Part shown: positions 1 to 5,631 of the stretch, in pieces | Numbering within the stretch: position 1 is the first letter of the stretch | Layout: every line of letters begins with the position of its first letter | Assembly (NCBI GenBank): GCA_937873345.1 | Contig: CALMRL010000161.1 | Location: forward strand, 1 to 8,861 | Length of the DNA stretch: 8,861 bases | Reading direction: 5' to 3' | DNA from: an uncultured Beijerinckiaceae bacterium | Lineage (GTDB): Bacteria > Pseudomonadota > Alphaproteobacteria > Rhizobiales > Beijerinckiaceae | Notes under the pieces: generated by a model | Database searches by the model: none | Told to the model about the DNA's origin: nothing | The model's input: only the letters and a program-made list of their open reading frames with translations | Position numbers and translations under genes: made by a program

Positions 1-673
1 CTGCCGTCCCGACATCCGCGGCCACGGTGCCTCCGGCGGTCCGCGCGGCCATGCACGGCGCCGCGACGCGCCGCTGCGGGATGTCGAGACGCTGGGCGCG
101 CAGCTCACCCGCCAGCGTGCCCCGCGGCGCCTGTACCTCGGAGGCCATTCCTCCGGCGCCGGCCTGCTGGTCAACGCGCTCTCCCGCGGGTGGCCGCATG
201 GGCCGGTCGTCGGAGTGGCGCTGCTCGCGCCGAACTTCGGCTACCACGCCGCGCTCGAGCGCAGCGGTGCAGCCTTCTCCGGCGCGGCCTTCTGGCCCTT
301 CGTGGTGAACTGGTTCTCCCGCGGCCGCCTCGCCGGCGGCGCTCCGGCGGTGCGCCTCGACTTTTCCGCCTTCGCCGATGCCGAAGCGATCGGTGCCGTG
401 TCGCGCTACACCGTGAACATGGCGCTCGCCGTGACGCCCGACGATCCCGGCGGACAGCTTGCGCGCTTGGCCGCGCCGCTATGGGTCGGCCTCGCCGGCG
501 ACGACGAGATTCTCGATGTCGAGCGCACCGCGGCCTTCCTCGCTCGCCACGCGCCTGCCGCGGGGATGGAGCGGATCGCCGGCGCTTCGCATCTCGGCAT
601 CCTGCTCGATGCCGCACCGGCGATGACGGCGGCCCTGCACCGCTTCGGACTGCCGGAGACGATGAGGGTATGA
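1..673 (+). CDS. Alpha/beta hydrolase (lysophospholipase-like), 5'-truncated
   Basis: This is the 3' part of a gene whose start lies left of the window; the frame is open from base 2. The translation has alpha/beta-hydrolase landmarks in order: DIRGHGASG near the beginning, as in serine hydrolases of the Hydrolase_4/lysophospholipase type; the nucleophile elbow G-H-S-S-G at 143-157, with the catalytic Ser codon at 149-151; GDDEILD at 497-517, which would supply the acid; and ASHLGIL with the likely catalytic His codon at 590-592. About 223 residues remain, so the lid and the C-terminal half of the fold are complete. The substrate cannot be read from the sequence; esterase or lysophospholipase activity is a family inference. 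It is separated from the next gene by about 170 bases that contain a promoter-like site, so it is probably not part of the repair block downstream. Confidence 0.85.
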   Translation, partial: CRPDIRGHGASGGPRGHARRRDAPLRDVETLGAQLTRQRAPRRLYLGGHSSGAGLLVNALSRGWPHGPVVGVALLAPNFGYHAALERSGAAFSGAAFWPFVVNWFSRGRLAGGAPAVRLDFSAFADAEAIGAVSRYTVNMALAVTPDDPGGQLARLAAPLWVGLAGDDEILDVERTAAFLARHAPAAGMERIAGASHLGILLDAAPAMTAALHRFGLPETMRV

Positions 674-741
674 GGGTTTTCCACACGGCTGTGCGAAAAT
701 GCCGGCTTTGAGATTTTTTTAACGAAGGGGGTTGACTGGCC

Positions 742-766
742 GGAACGAATGTCTGCGCCGCCTGTT
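742..766 (+). promoter_or_regulatory. EcfG-type (general stress sigma factor) promoter-like site
   Basis: GGAAC (742-746) and TGTT (763-766) are separated by exactly 16 bases. The alphaproteobacterial EcfG consensus is GGAAC-N16/17-CGTT, so this matches apart from the first base of the -10 element. Transcription would begin near 773, about 70 bases before the secreted-protein gene and upstream of the exonuclease and ligase. The same pair with the same spacing occurs at 4505-4529. This is a motif match only. Confidence 0.5.
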
Positions 767-841
767 CTGACTTAAGACAAGCACGCATGCGAGGGGTGGC
801 CGAGGAGGCTACGCAGGGCGGGCAGAAACAAGACGGGGCTC

Positions 842-1135
842 ATGACCATGGTCATCACCACCAAGCGCCTGCACCGCTCGATCCTCAAGCTGTCGGTCGC
901 CGCCGCCATTTTCGCTTCGGTCGGCGTCGCTGCTGCCACGCCCTTCCTGACCCACGCCGTGGTCACTGCGAAGACGCAGATTGGCCAGTTGCAGCCACTG
1001 GCCTCCGGCCCGGCGATTCAGCTTGCCAAGGCGATGCCCGGCCAGGAAGAGGACTGCGTCCGCGTCACCCGCATGGTTGGTCCCGACGGCAAGGAGTATC
1101 CTACCAACGCTCTCGTCTGCGGCGGCGACCGCTAA
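842..1135 (+). CDS. Small secreted hypothetical protein with two cysteines
   Basis: A 97-residue protein of unknown function. The N-terminus has basic residues (TTKRLHR), a hydrophobic stretch at about residues 15-32 rich in Ala, Val and Ile, and plausible signal-peptidase sites after the Ala run near 32 or after THA at 39, so export to the periplasm is likely. The mature part of about 60 residues holds Cys72 and Cys93, bracketing a VTRMVGPDGKEYPTNALV segment. They could form one disulfide, which is inference. The start may be ATG 842 or ATG 848: the GGGG at 835-838 is only 3 bases from the first but 9 from the second. The gene ends 26 bases before the exonuclease and sits under the EcfG-like site at 742-766, so co-transcription with the nuclease is likely. 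I do not recognise a named family. Confidence 0.75.
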   Translation: MTMVITTKRLHRSILKLSVAAAIFASVGVAAATPFLTHAVVTAKTQIGQLQPLASGPAIQLAKAMPGQEEDCVRVTRMVGPDGKEYPTNALVCGGDR

Positions 1136-1161
1136 GTCGGTACCGAAGCTGGCATCGAGCT

Positions 1162-2214
1162 TTGGATGTCGATGGTTTGATCGTTCTCGCGCCCGAGGGA
1201 CTTTACTGTCCCTCGGGCGATTTCTTTGTTGACCCCGTTCGCCCGGTCGCTCGTGCCCTGATCACCCACGGCCACGGCGACCACGCTCGCTCGGGTCACG
1301 GCGCCGTCTTGGCAACGCCCGAGACCATCGGCATCATGAAAGTGCGCTACGGCGCCGATCGCATCGGCACGACGCAGGCGGTCAAACCCGGCGAGACTTT
1401 GCGTCTCGGTGACGTCGCCGTCAGCTTCCATCCCGCCGGCCACGTCTATGGCTCGGCGCAGGTGCGAATGGCCTTTCCGCCGAGAGCGCCCGGCCGGGCT
1501 CCCGTGACGGTGGTGGTGTCCGGCGATTACAAGCGCGAGGAGGACCCGACCTGTCGGCCCTTCGAGGTCGTGCCCTGCGATGTCTTCGTCACCGAGGCGA
1601 CGTTCGGTCTGCCGGTGTTCCGCCACTCCCGTACGGAGGACGAGATCGCCAAGCTTCTGGCGTCGCAGCGCCTCTTCCCCGAGCGCGCGCATCTCGTCGG
1701 CGCGTACGTGCTTGGCAAGGCGCAGCGCGTGATGGCCCTGCTGCGCCGCGCCGGCTACGACCGCCCGATCTACGTCCACGGCGCCGTGGTGAAGCTGACG
1801 AACTTCTACGAGAACGAGGGCATCCGCCTCGGCGACGTCCGCCGCGTCGATCCCAAGGAGCGCCCGAAGCTCGGCGGCGAGATCGTGATCTGCCCGCCCT
1901 CCGCCCTGCAGGATCTGTGGGCGCGCAAGTTTCCGGACCCGGTGGTCGGCTTCGCCTCGGGCTGGATGCGGGTGCGCAACCGCGCCCGGCAGAAGGGCGT
2001 CGAGTTGCCGCTGGTGATCTCCGACCACGCCGACTGGGAGGCGCTGTGCACCACGGTCGCCGAAACCGGCTGCTCCAAGCTACTCGTCACCCACGGCGAG
2101 GCCGACGCGCTGGTGTATTGGGCGCGCAGCCAGGGCATCGAGGCCGAGCCGCTGCACATCCTGGGCTACGGCGACGAGGACGCTGAACCGGAGATTGCCG
2201 AGGACGCGGCCTGA
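1162..2214 (+). CDS. Ligase-associated DNA exonuclease (metallo-beta-lactamase/beta-CASP fold)
   Basis: A 350-residue protein of the TIGR04122-type ligase-associated exonuclease group, a metal-dependent DNA nuclease that acts in DNA repair with the ATP-dependent ligase beside it. Visible signatures: the family N-terminus PEGLYCPSGDF (11-21); the HxHxDH metal motif at H36, H38, D40 and H41; H94 in PAGHVYGS; D122 in SGDYK; the beta-CASP acidic motif TEATF (E145); H289 in SDHAD; and H311 in THGE. The expected metal ligands therefore look intact. No ATG fits the homologous start. TTG 1162 gives the usual length and N-terminus, and TTG 1177 is the alternative. The frame stays open upstream to 787, but that part lies inside the secreted-protein gene. 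No strong ribosome site is visible, so translation may depend on the upstream gene. The ligase follows after 131 bases. Confidence 0.9.
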   Translation: MDVDGLIVLAPEGLYCPSGDFFVDPVRPVARALITHGHGDHARSGHGAVLATPETIGIMKVRYGADRIGTTQAVKPGETLRLGDVAVSFHPAGHVYGSAQVRMAFPPRAPGRAPVTVVVSGDYKREEDPTCRPFEVVPCDVFVTEATFGLPVFRHSRTEDEIAKLLASQRLFPERAHLVGAYVLGKAQRVMALLRRAGYDRPIYVHGAVVKLTNFYENEGIRLGDVRRVDPKERPKLGGEIVICPPSALQDLWARKFPDPVVGFASGWMRVRNRARQKGVELPLVISDHADWEALCTTVAETGCSKLLVTHGEADALVYWARSQGIEAEPLHILGYGDEDAEPEIAEDAA

Positions 2215-2216
2215 CG

Positions 2217-2294
2217 GCGGGCGCCGGCGACCGCTCATGTCGTGGCTGATCGGGACCCGCCGAACCCGCATTCGCGGCGGCCGTCGGCGCCCGT
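2217..2294. repeat. Inverted repeat in the exonuclease-ligase gap
   Basis: CGGGCGCCG (2218-2226) and CGGCGCCCG (2285-2293) are exact inverted copies. With flanking pairs including G-U, the stem can extend to 2217-2229 against 2282-2294, enclosing about 52 bases. In the transcript it could form a GC-rich stem between the two genes and limit read-through or stabilise the upstream message. No U-run follows, so it is not a standard terminator. In DNA this GC-rich, some of it is expected by chance. Confidence 0.3.
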
Positions 2295-2333
2295 GCAACG
2301 ACACAAGAAGCTGCCCACCCCGCGGCCGCATCC

Positions 2334-2339
2334 TACATT
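2334..2339 (+). promoter_or_regulatory. Possible -10 element placed for leaderless ligase mRNA
   Basis: TACATT fits the TANNNT -10 pattern and ends 6 bases before the ligase ATG at 2346, the spacing expected when transcription starts at the start codon. The ligase has no Shine-Dalgarno sequence upstream, which fits the idea. No convincing -35 element is visible at the proper distance, so the call is weak. Confidence 0.2.
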
Positions 2340-2345
2340 GCTACC

Positions 2346-4010
2346 ATGAACCGTTTCGCCCTGCTGCTCGACCGCCTCGGCTACGAGCCGTCGCGCCTCA
2401 ACAAGCTGCGCCTGCTCGTCGACTACTTCCGCACCGTGCCCGATCCCGAGCGCGGCCTGGCGTTGGCGGCGATGACGGATGCGCTGGTCTTCACCCACGC
2501 CAAGCCCAACGTCGTGCGCGCACTCGCCGCGACGCGCGTCGACCCTCACCTCTTCGATCTCTCCTACGACTACGTCGGCGACCTGTCGGAATGCGTCGCC
2601 CTGCTGTGGCCGGCCCCGCCGCGCGAGCCCGGCATCGGCCACAACAGGCCGCCGCTCACCTTGAGCGAGGTGGTGATGACGCTCGCCACCGCCGGCAAGC
2701 TGGAACTGCCGCGGCTCATCGCGGAATGGCTCGACCTGCTCGACGAGACCGGGCGCTGGGCGCTGCTCAAGCTGATCACGGGGTCACTGCGCATCGGCGT
2801 CTCCGCTCGCCTCGCCAAGACGGCGGTCGGCGAACTCGGCGGCCGAACAGCCAACGAGATAGAGGAGGTGTGGCACGGGTTGCGCCCGCCGTATGTCGAG
2901 CTGTTCGCCTGGGTCGAGGGGCGCGGCGAGCGCCCCGATGCCGTCGACCCGGCCCCCTTCTCGCCGCCGATGCTCGCCCATCCCATCGAGGAGCGCGATT
3001 TCGCCGCCCTCGATCCCGCGGCGTTCCGTGCGGAGTGGAAGTGGGACGGCATCCGCGTGCAGGCGTCGCGCGGCCTCGAAGCCGATGGCTCCACCGTGGT
3101 ACGGCTGTTCTCGCGCACCGGCGAGGACGTCTCCGATAGCTTCCCCGACCTCGGCGAGATGCTGGCGACGCTGCCGGCGCCGCGCTTCTCGCTGGACGGC
3201 GAACTGCTGATCGTGCGCGAAGGTTTGGTGCAGCCCTTCGGCGTGCTGCAGCAGCGCCTGAACCGCCGCACCGTGACGCTGAAGCTCCTCGCCGACTTCC
3301 CCGCCCACATCCGCGCCTACGACCTTCTTCGCCTCGGCGACAAGGATTTGCGGGCGCTGCCCTACACCGAGCGGCGCGAGCGCCTCGCCGCCTTCATCGA
3401 CGAGGCCGGCAACCCAGCGCTCGACCTGTCGCCGCTCGTCGCCTTCACGAACTGGGACGACCTCGCGGCCGCGCGCCGCGATCCCGCCTCGGCCGGCGGT
3501 GGCCCGGACGCCGAGGCGATCGAGGGGCTGATGCTGAAGCGCGCCGATAGCCCCTACCTGCCGGGGCGACCCAAGGGGCCGTGGTGGAAGTGGAAACGCG
3601 AGCCCTTCATCGTCGATGCCGTGATGATGTACGCGCAGCGCGGCTCGGGGAAGCGCTCGTCCTTCTACTCCGACTACACCTTCGGCGTCTGGCGCAGCGA
3701 TGCCGAGGGCGAGGGGCTGGTGCCGGTCGGCAAGGCGTACTCCGGCTTCACCGACGCCGAGCTGGTCAAGCTCGACCGCTACGTCCGCAACAACACCGTG
3801 AACCGCTTCGGCCCCGTCCGCGAGGTCGTGCACGGGCAGGACGAGGGGCTGGTGCTGGAGATCGCCTTCGAGGGCCTGAACCCGTCGACGCGGCACAAGT
3901 CCGGCGTCGCGATGCGCTTCCCCCGCGTCGCCCGCATCCGCTGGGACAAGCCGGCGCGCGAGGCCGACCGCATCGAGACGCTGGAGGCGCTGCTGCGGGT
4001 GCCCGCCTGA
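2346..4010 (+). CDS. ATP-dependent DNA ligase (PP_1105-type, exonuclease-associated)
   Basis: A 554-residue ligase that seals DNA nicks through an enzyme-AMP intermediate. Residues 1 to about 200 match the N-terminal DNA-binding domain of ATP ligases. The nucleotidyltransferase domain begins near 205: motif I is KWDG with the adenylated Lys232, motif III is LDGELLI (D284, E286), motif IIIa is RAYDLL (323-328), motif IV is EGLMLKR (393-399), and motif V is WWKWKR with K415 and K417. The OB domain follows and ends with motif VI-like RFPRVARIRWDK (524-535). All catalytic motifs are present. Length and context (exonuclease directly upstream) fit the TIGR04120/PP_1105 ligase group rather than LigD; there is no primase or nuclease domain. 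The ATG at 2346 lacks a Shine-Dalgarno sequence. Residues 96-103 read GIGHNRPP, a short motif discussed in the findings. Confidence 0.95.
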   Translation: MNRFALLLDRLGYEPSRLNKLRLLVDYFRTVPDPERGLALAAMTDALVFTHAKPNVVRALAATRVDPHLFDLSYDYVGDLSECVALLWPAPPREPGIGHNRPPLTLSEVVMTLATAGKLELPRLIAEWLDLLDETGRWALLKLITGSLRIGVSARLAKTAVGELGGRTANEIEEVWHGLRPPYVELFAWVEGRGERPDAVDPAPFSPPMLAHPIEERDFAALDPAAFRAEWKWDGIRVQASRGLEADGSTVVRLFSRTGEDVSDSFPDLGEMLATLPAPRFSLDGELLIVREGLVQPFGVLQQRLNRRTVTLKLLADFPAHIRAYDLLRLGDKDLRALPYTERRERLAAFIDEAGNPALDLSPLVAFTNWDDLAAARRDPASAGGGPDAEAIEGLMLKRADSPYLPGRPKGPWWKWKREPFIVDAVMMYAQRGSGKRSSFYSDYTFGVWRSDAEGEGLVPVGKAYSGFTDAELVKLDRYVRNNTVNRFGPVREVVHGQDEGLVLEIAFEGLNPSTRHKSGVAMRFPRVARIRWDKPAREADRIETLEALLRVPA

Positions 4011-4057
4011 CGCGTTCGTGATCGACGGGCCGCGTCGGGACGGGCGGGGGCGGCACG

Positions 4058-4065
4058 TTAACCAT
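4058..4065 (+). promoter_or_regulatory. TTAACCAT, possible CtrA half-site
   Basis: TTAACCAT lies just upstream of the ribosome site of the Gly/Tyr-rich protein gene. This 8-mer is known as a CtrA-associated motif in several Alphaproteobacteria. It is a single half-site, so binding by the cell-cycle regulator CtrA is only a suggestion. Confidence 0.3.
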
Positions 4066-4068
4066 ACC

Positions 4069-4075
4069 GGGAGGA
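4069..4075 (+). promoter_or_regulatory. Ribosome binding site that favours start 4082
   Basis: GGGAGGA is the clearest Shine-Dalgarno sequence in this part of the window. Two ATG codons follow back to back at 4079 and 4082. From the GGAGG core the distances are 4 and 7 bases, and 7 is the more usual spacing, so 4082 is preferred. Confidence 0.65.
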
Positions 4076-4081
4076 CGAATG

Positions 4082-4447
4082 ATGCTTACGACGCTTCGCA
4101 AATGGACGATCGCCGGCGTGGCCGCCGCCACGCTCGCAGGCACCACGATGGCCACCGTCGACACGGCGCAGGCCTTCTACGGCCGGGGCGGCTACGGCTT
4201 CCACGGCGGTCACGGCTTCCGCGGCGGTTACGGGTTCCGGGGTGGCTACGGCTTCCGTGGAGGCTTCGGCCGCTTCGGCTACGGCGGCTACGGCTTCCGC
4301 CGTTTCGGCTACGGCTATGGCGGCTACGGCTTCCGTCGCTTCGGCTATGGCTACGGCTATCCCTTCTACCGGCCGTTCTATCGCCGCGCCTTCTTCGGCG
4401 GCCCCTACGGCTACGGCGGCTTCTACGGACGCCGCTTCTTCTACTGA
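4082..4447 (+). CDS. Secreted Gly/Tyr/Phe-rich repeat protein
   Basis: A 121-residue exported protein of unknown function. Residues 1-31 form a classic signal peptide: basic start (TLRKW), hydrophobic Ala-rich core and a cleavage site after AQA. The mature part of about 90 residues is almost only Gly, Tyr, Phe and Arg. It begins with four GGYGFR-like hexapeptides, continues with two exact 12-residue copies of GGYGFRRFGYGY, and ends with a Tyr/Pro/Phe-rich and Arg-rich tail (YPFYRPFYRRAFF, then GRRFFY). Such low-complexity aromatic/Arg compositions favour self-association, but no role is demonstrated. Similar small YG-rich exported proteins are common in Rhizobiales annotations as hypothetical proteins. 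It has its own strong ribosome site, lies 71 bases after the ligase, and interrupts the two repair blocks. An ATG at 4079 is the alternative start. Confidence 0.85.
   Translation: MLTTLRKWTIAGVAAATLAGTTMATVDTAQAFYGRGGYGFHGGHGFRGGYGFRGGYGFRGGFGRFGYGGYGFRRFGYGYGGYGFRRFGYGYGYPFYRPFYRRAFFGGPYGYGGFYGRRFFY
4187..4258 (+). repeat. Four 18-bp in-frame tandem repeats (GGYGFR units)
   Basis: Four consecutive 18-base units encode GGYGFH, GGHGFR, GGYGFR and GGYGFR. The third-codon positions vary between units, so the peptide is better conserved than the DNA, which suggests selection on the protein rather than a very recent duplication. Confidence 0.8.
4283..4354 (+). repeat. Two 36-bp in-frame repeats (GGYGFRRFGYGY)
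   Basis: Two adjacent 36-base units encode identical 12-residue peptides. They differ only at a few third-codon positions (for example CGC CGT against CGT CGC for the Arg pair). The longer unit starts with the same GGYGFR hexapeptide as the repeats at 4187-4258, so the two repeat levels are related. Confidence 0.8.
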
Positions 4448-4504
4448 GCGCCGCTGCGCCCTGCGGGTTGTCCACGGCTGAAATCGGCTGCGGCGCCGCG
4501 GGGC

Positions 4505-4529
4505 GGAACCCGCATCCCGCCCCGCTGTT
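4505..4529 (+). promoter_or_regulatory. EcfG-type promoter-like site for the DHH-uvsE operon
   Basis: GGAAC (4505-4509) and TGTT (4526-4529) are separated by 16 bases, the same elements and spacing as at 742-766, and both are followed by C. Transcription would begin near 4536. That leaves about 10 bases before ATG 4546 or 25 before ATG 4561, the latter with a G-rich stretch in ribosome-site position. Motif evidence only. Confidence 0.5.
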
Positions 4530-4545
4530 CGCGACCGGAACGGTG

Positions 4546-5631
4546 ATGGGCGGGGGCAAGATGGTCGAGGCGGGAAGATCGGCGACGCGGGCGATCTTCG
4601 CCGAAGCTCTCGTCCGCTTCGATCCCGAGCGATCGGTGATGATCCTCACGCACAACGATGCCGACGGCCTGTCCGCCGGCTGCCTGCTCGCTCGCGCCCT
4701 GGCGCGCGCGGGAAGGACCGCCGAAGTCCGCATCGTCGGCCGCGGCGAGGGCGCCTGGACCGAGGCGATGCGCGCCGAGCTGTCGGGCCGTCCCATCGGC
4801 GGCCTGATCGTTGCCGACCTCGGCTCGCGCGAGGATGAGGTGCTCGCGGGCGTGCCGACGATCGTCGTCGACCACCATGTCCCCATCGACGCCGCCGGCG
4901 CGGCGACCGTGATCTCCGGCTACGGCGAGGATCCGATCCCCACCTCCAGCCTGCTCGCGTACCGCTGCGCCCAGGCGCGCGGGCCGGTAGACGACCTGCT
5001 GTGGCTCGCGGCCGTGGGGTTGATCGGCGACCTCGGCGACAAGGCGCCTTTCGCCGAACTGGTTGAGGCCAAGAAGAGGGAGACCGGCACCGCGTTGCGC
5101 GAGGTCGTGTCGCTGGTCAACGCGCCGCGGCGCACGGCCGGCGGCGACGCGGCGCCGGCGCTGGCGGTCCTGATGACGGCGACGGGCGCCAAGGACGCCC
5201 TCGCCCGCCCCAAGATCGAGGCGCTGCGCGCCGCCCGCGAGGAGGTCAAGGCGGCGGTGGAGGCGGCGAAGAAGGTCGGTCCTCGCGTCGGCGCGGATGT
5301 CGCCCTCGTGCTCCTCGACACGCCCTGCCAAGTGCATCCCCTCATCGCGCAGACGTGGCGCACCCGCCTCAAGGACAAGATCGTGATCGCCGCCAACCTC
5401 GGTTATCGCGAGGGCCACGTGCACTTTGCCGCGCGATCGGCGACCGGGCGCAACCTCATCGACTATCTCCGCGACGTCGCGCCGCCCGGCATCGACGACA
5501 GCTACGGCAACGGCCACGAGCAGGCGACCGGCGGCGCCCTGCCGCTGGCGAGCTGGCCCGTGTTCCTGCGCAACATCGGCTTCGATGCCGATGGCCGGCC
5601 CGCGAAGGCTGCGGCAAAGGAGGCGGCATGA
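4546..5631 (+). CDS. DHH/DHHA1-family phosphoesterase (RecJ-like architecture)
   Basis: A 361-residue metal-dependent phosphoesterase with the two-domain DHH plus DHHA1 layout shared by RecJ exonucleases and nanoRNases. DHH motifs are complete: motif I THNDADG (H36, D38, D40), motif II VADLGS (D91), motif III VVDHHVP (D109, H110, H111) and motif IV LIGDLGD (D162). A charged Ala/Lys/Glu-rich helix at about 222-244 links to the DHHA1 part, which ends in GYREGHVHFAARS (287-299) and the substrate-binding GNGHEQATGG (321-330). It is shorter than full RecJ and lacks an obvious OB domain, so the substrate (single-stranded DNA, short RNA or a small nucleotide) is not settled. The 4-base overlap with uvsE suggests a role in UV repair, which is inference. 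The start may instead be ATG 4561, which fits the promoter-like site at 4505-4529 better. Confidence 0.88.
   Translation: MGGGKMVEAGRSATRAIFAEALVRFDPERSVMILTHNDADGLSAGCLLARALARAGRTAEVRIVGRGEGAWTEAMRAELSGRPIGGLIVADLGSREDEVLAGVPTIVVDHHVPIDAAGAATVISGYGEDPIPTSSLLAYRCAQARGPVDDLLWLAAVGLIGDLGDKAPFAELVEAKKRETGTALREVVSLVNAPRRTAGGDAAPALAVLMTATGAKDALARPKIEALRAAREEVKAAVEAAKKVGPRVGADVALVLLDTPCQVHPLIAQTWRTRLKDKIVIAANLGYREGHVHFAARSATGRNLIDYLRDVAPPGIDDSYGNGHEQATGGALPLASWPVFLRNIGFDADGRPAKAAAKEAA

Noticed and set aside
684..720. Rho-independent terminator after the hydrolase
   Set aside because: There is a run of seven T at 714-720, but the possible stems before it have only about four pairs and do not sit next to the T-run.
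732..760. Sigma-70 promoter from TTGACT at 732
   Set aside because: No acceptable -10 element lies 16-18 bases downstream; the EcfG-like reading of the same area fits better.
787..1161. Upstream extension of the exonuclease frame by about 125 codons
   Set aside because: It overlaps the secreted-protein gene in another frame, has a low-complexity His/Arg-rich translation, and precedes the conserved N-terminus of the family.
2784..3896. Long minus-strand open frame of 370 codons opposite the ligase
   Set aside because: It is a shadow of the GC-rich ligase gene; the translation shows no recognisable motif, while the plus strand has every ligase motif.
4018..4545. Upstream extension of the DHH frame by about 176 codons
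   Set aside because: It runs through the Gly/Tyr-rich gene in another frame and gives an Arg/Leu-rich translation typical of shadow frames; DHH proteins begin close to 4546 or 4561.
4441..5517. Long minus-strand open frame of 358 codons opposite the DHH gene
   Set aside because: The translation is Arg/Asp/Gly/Val-rich without motifs, as expected opposite a high-GC gene.
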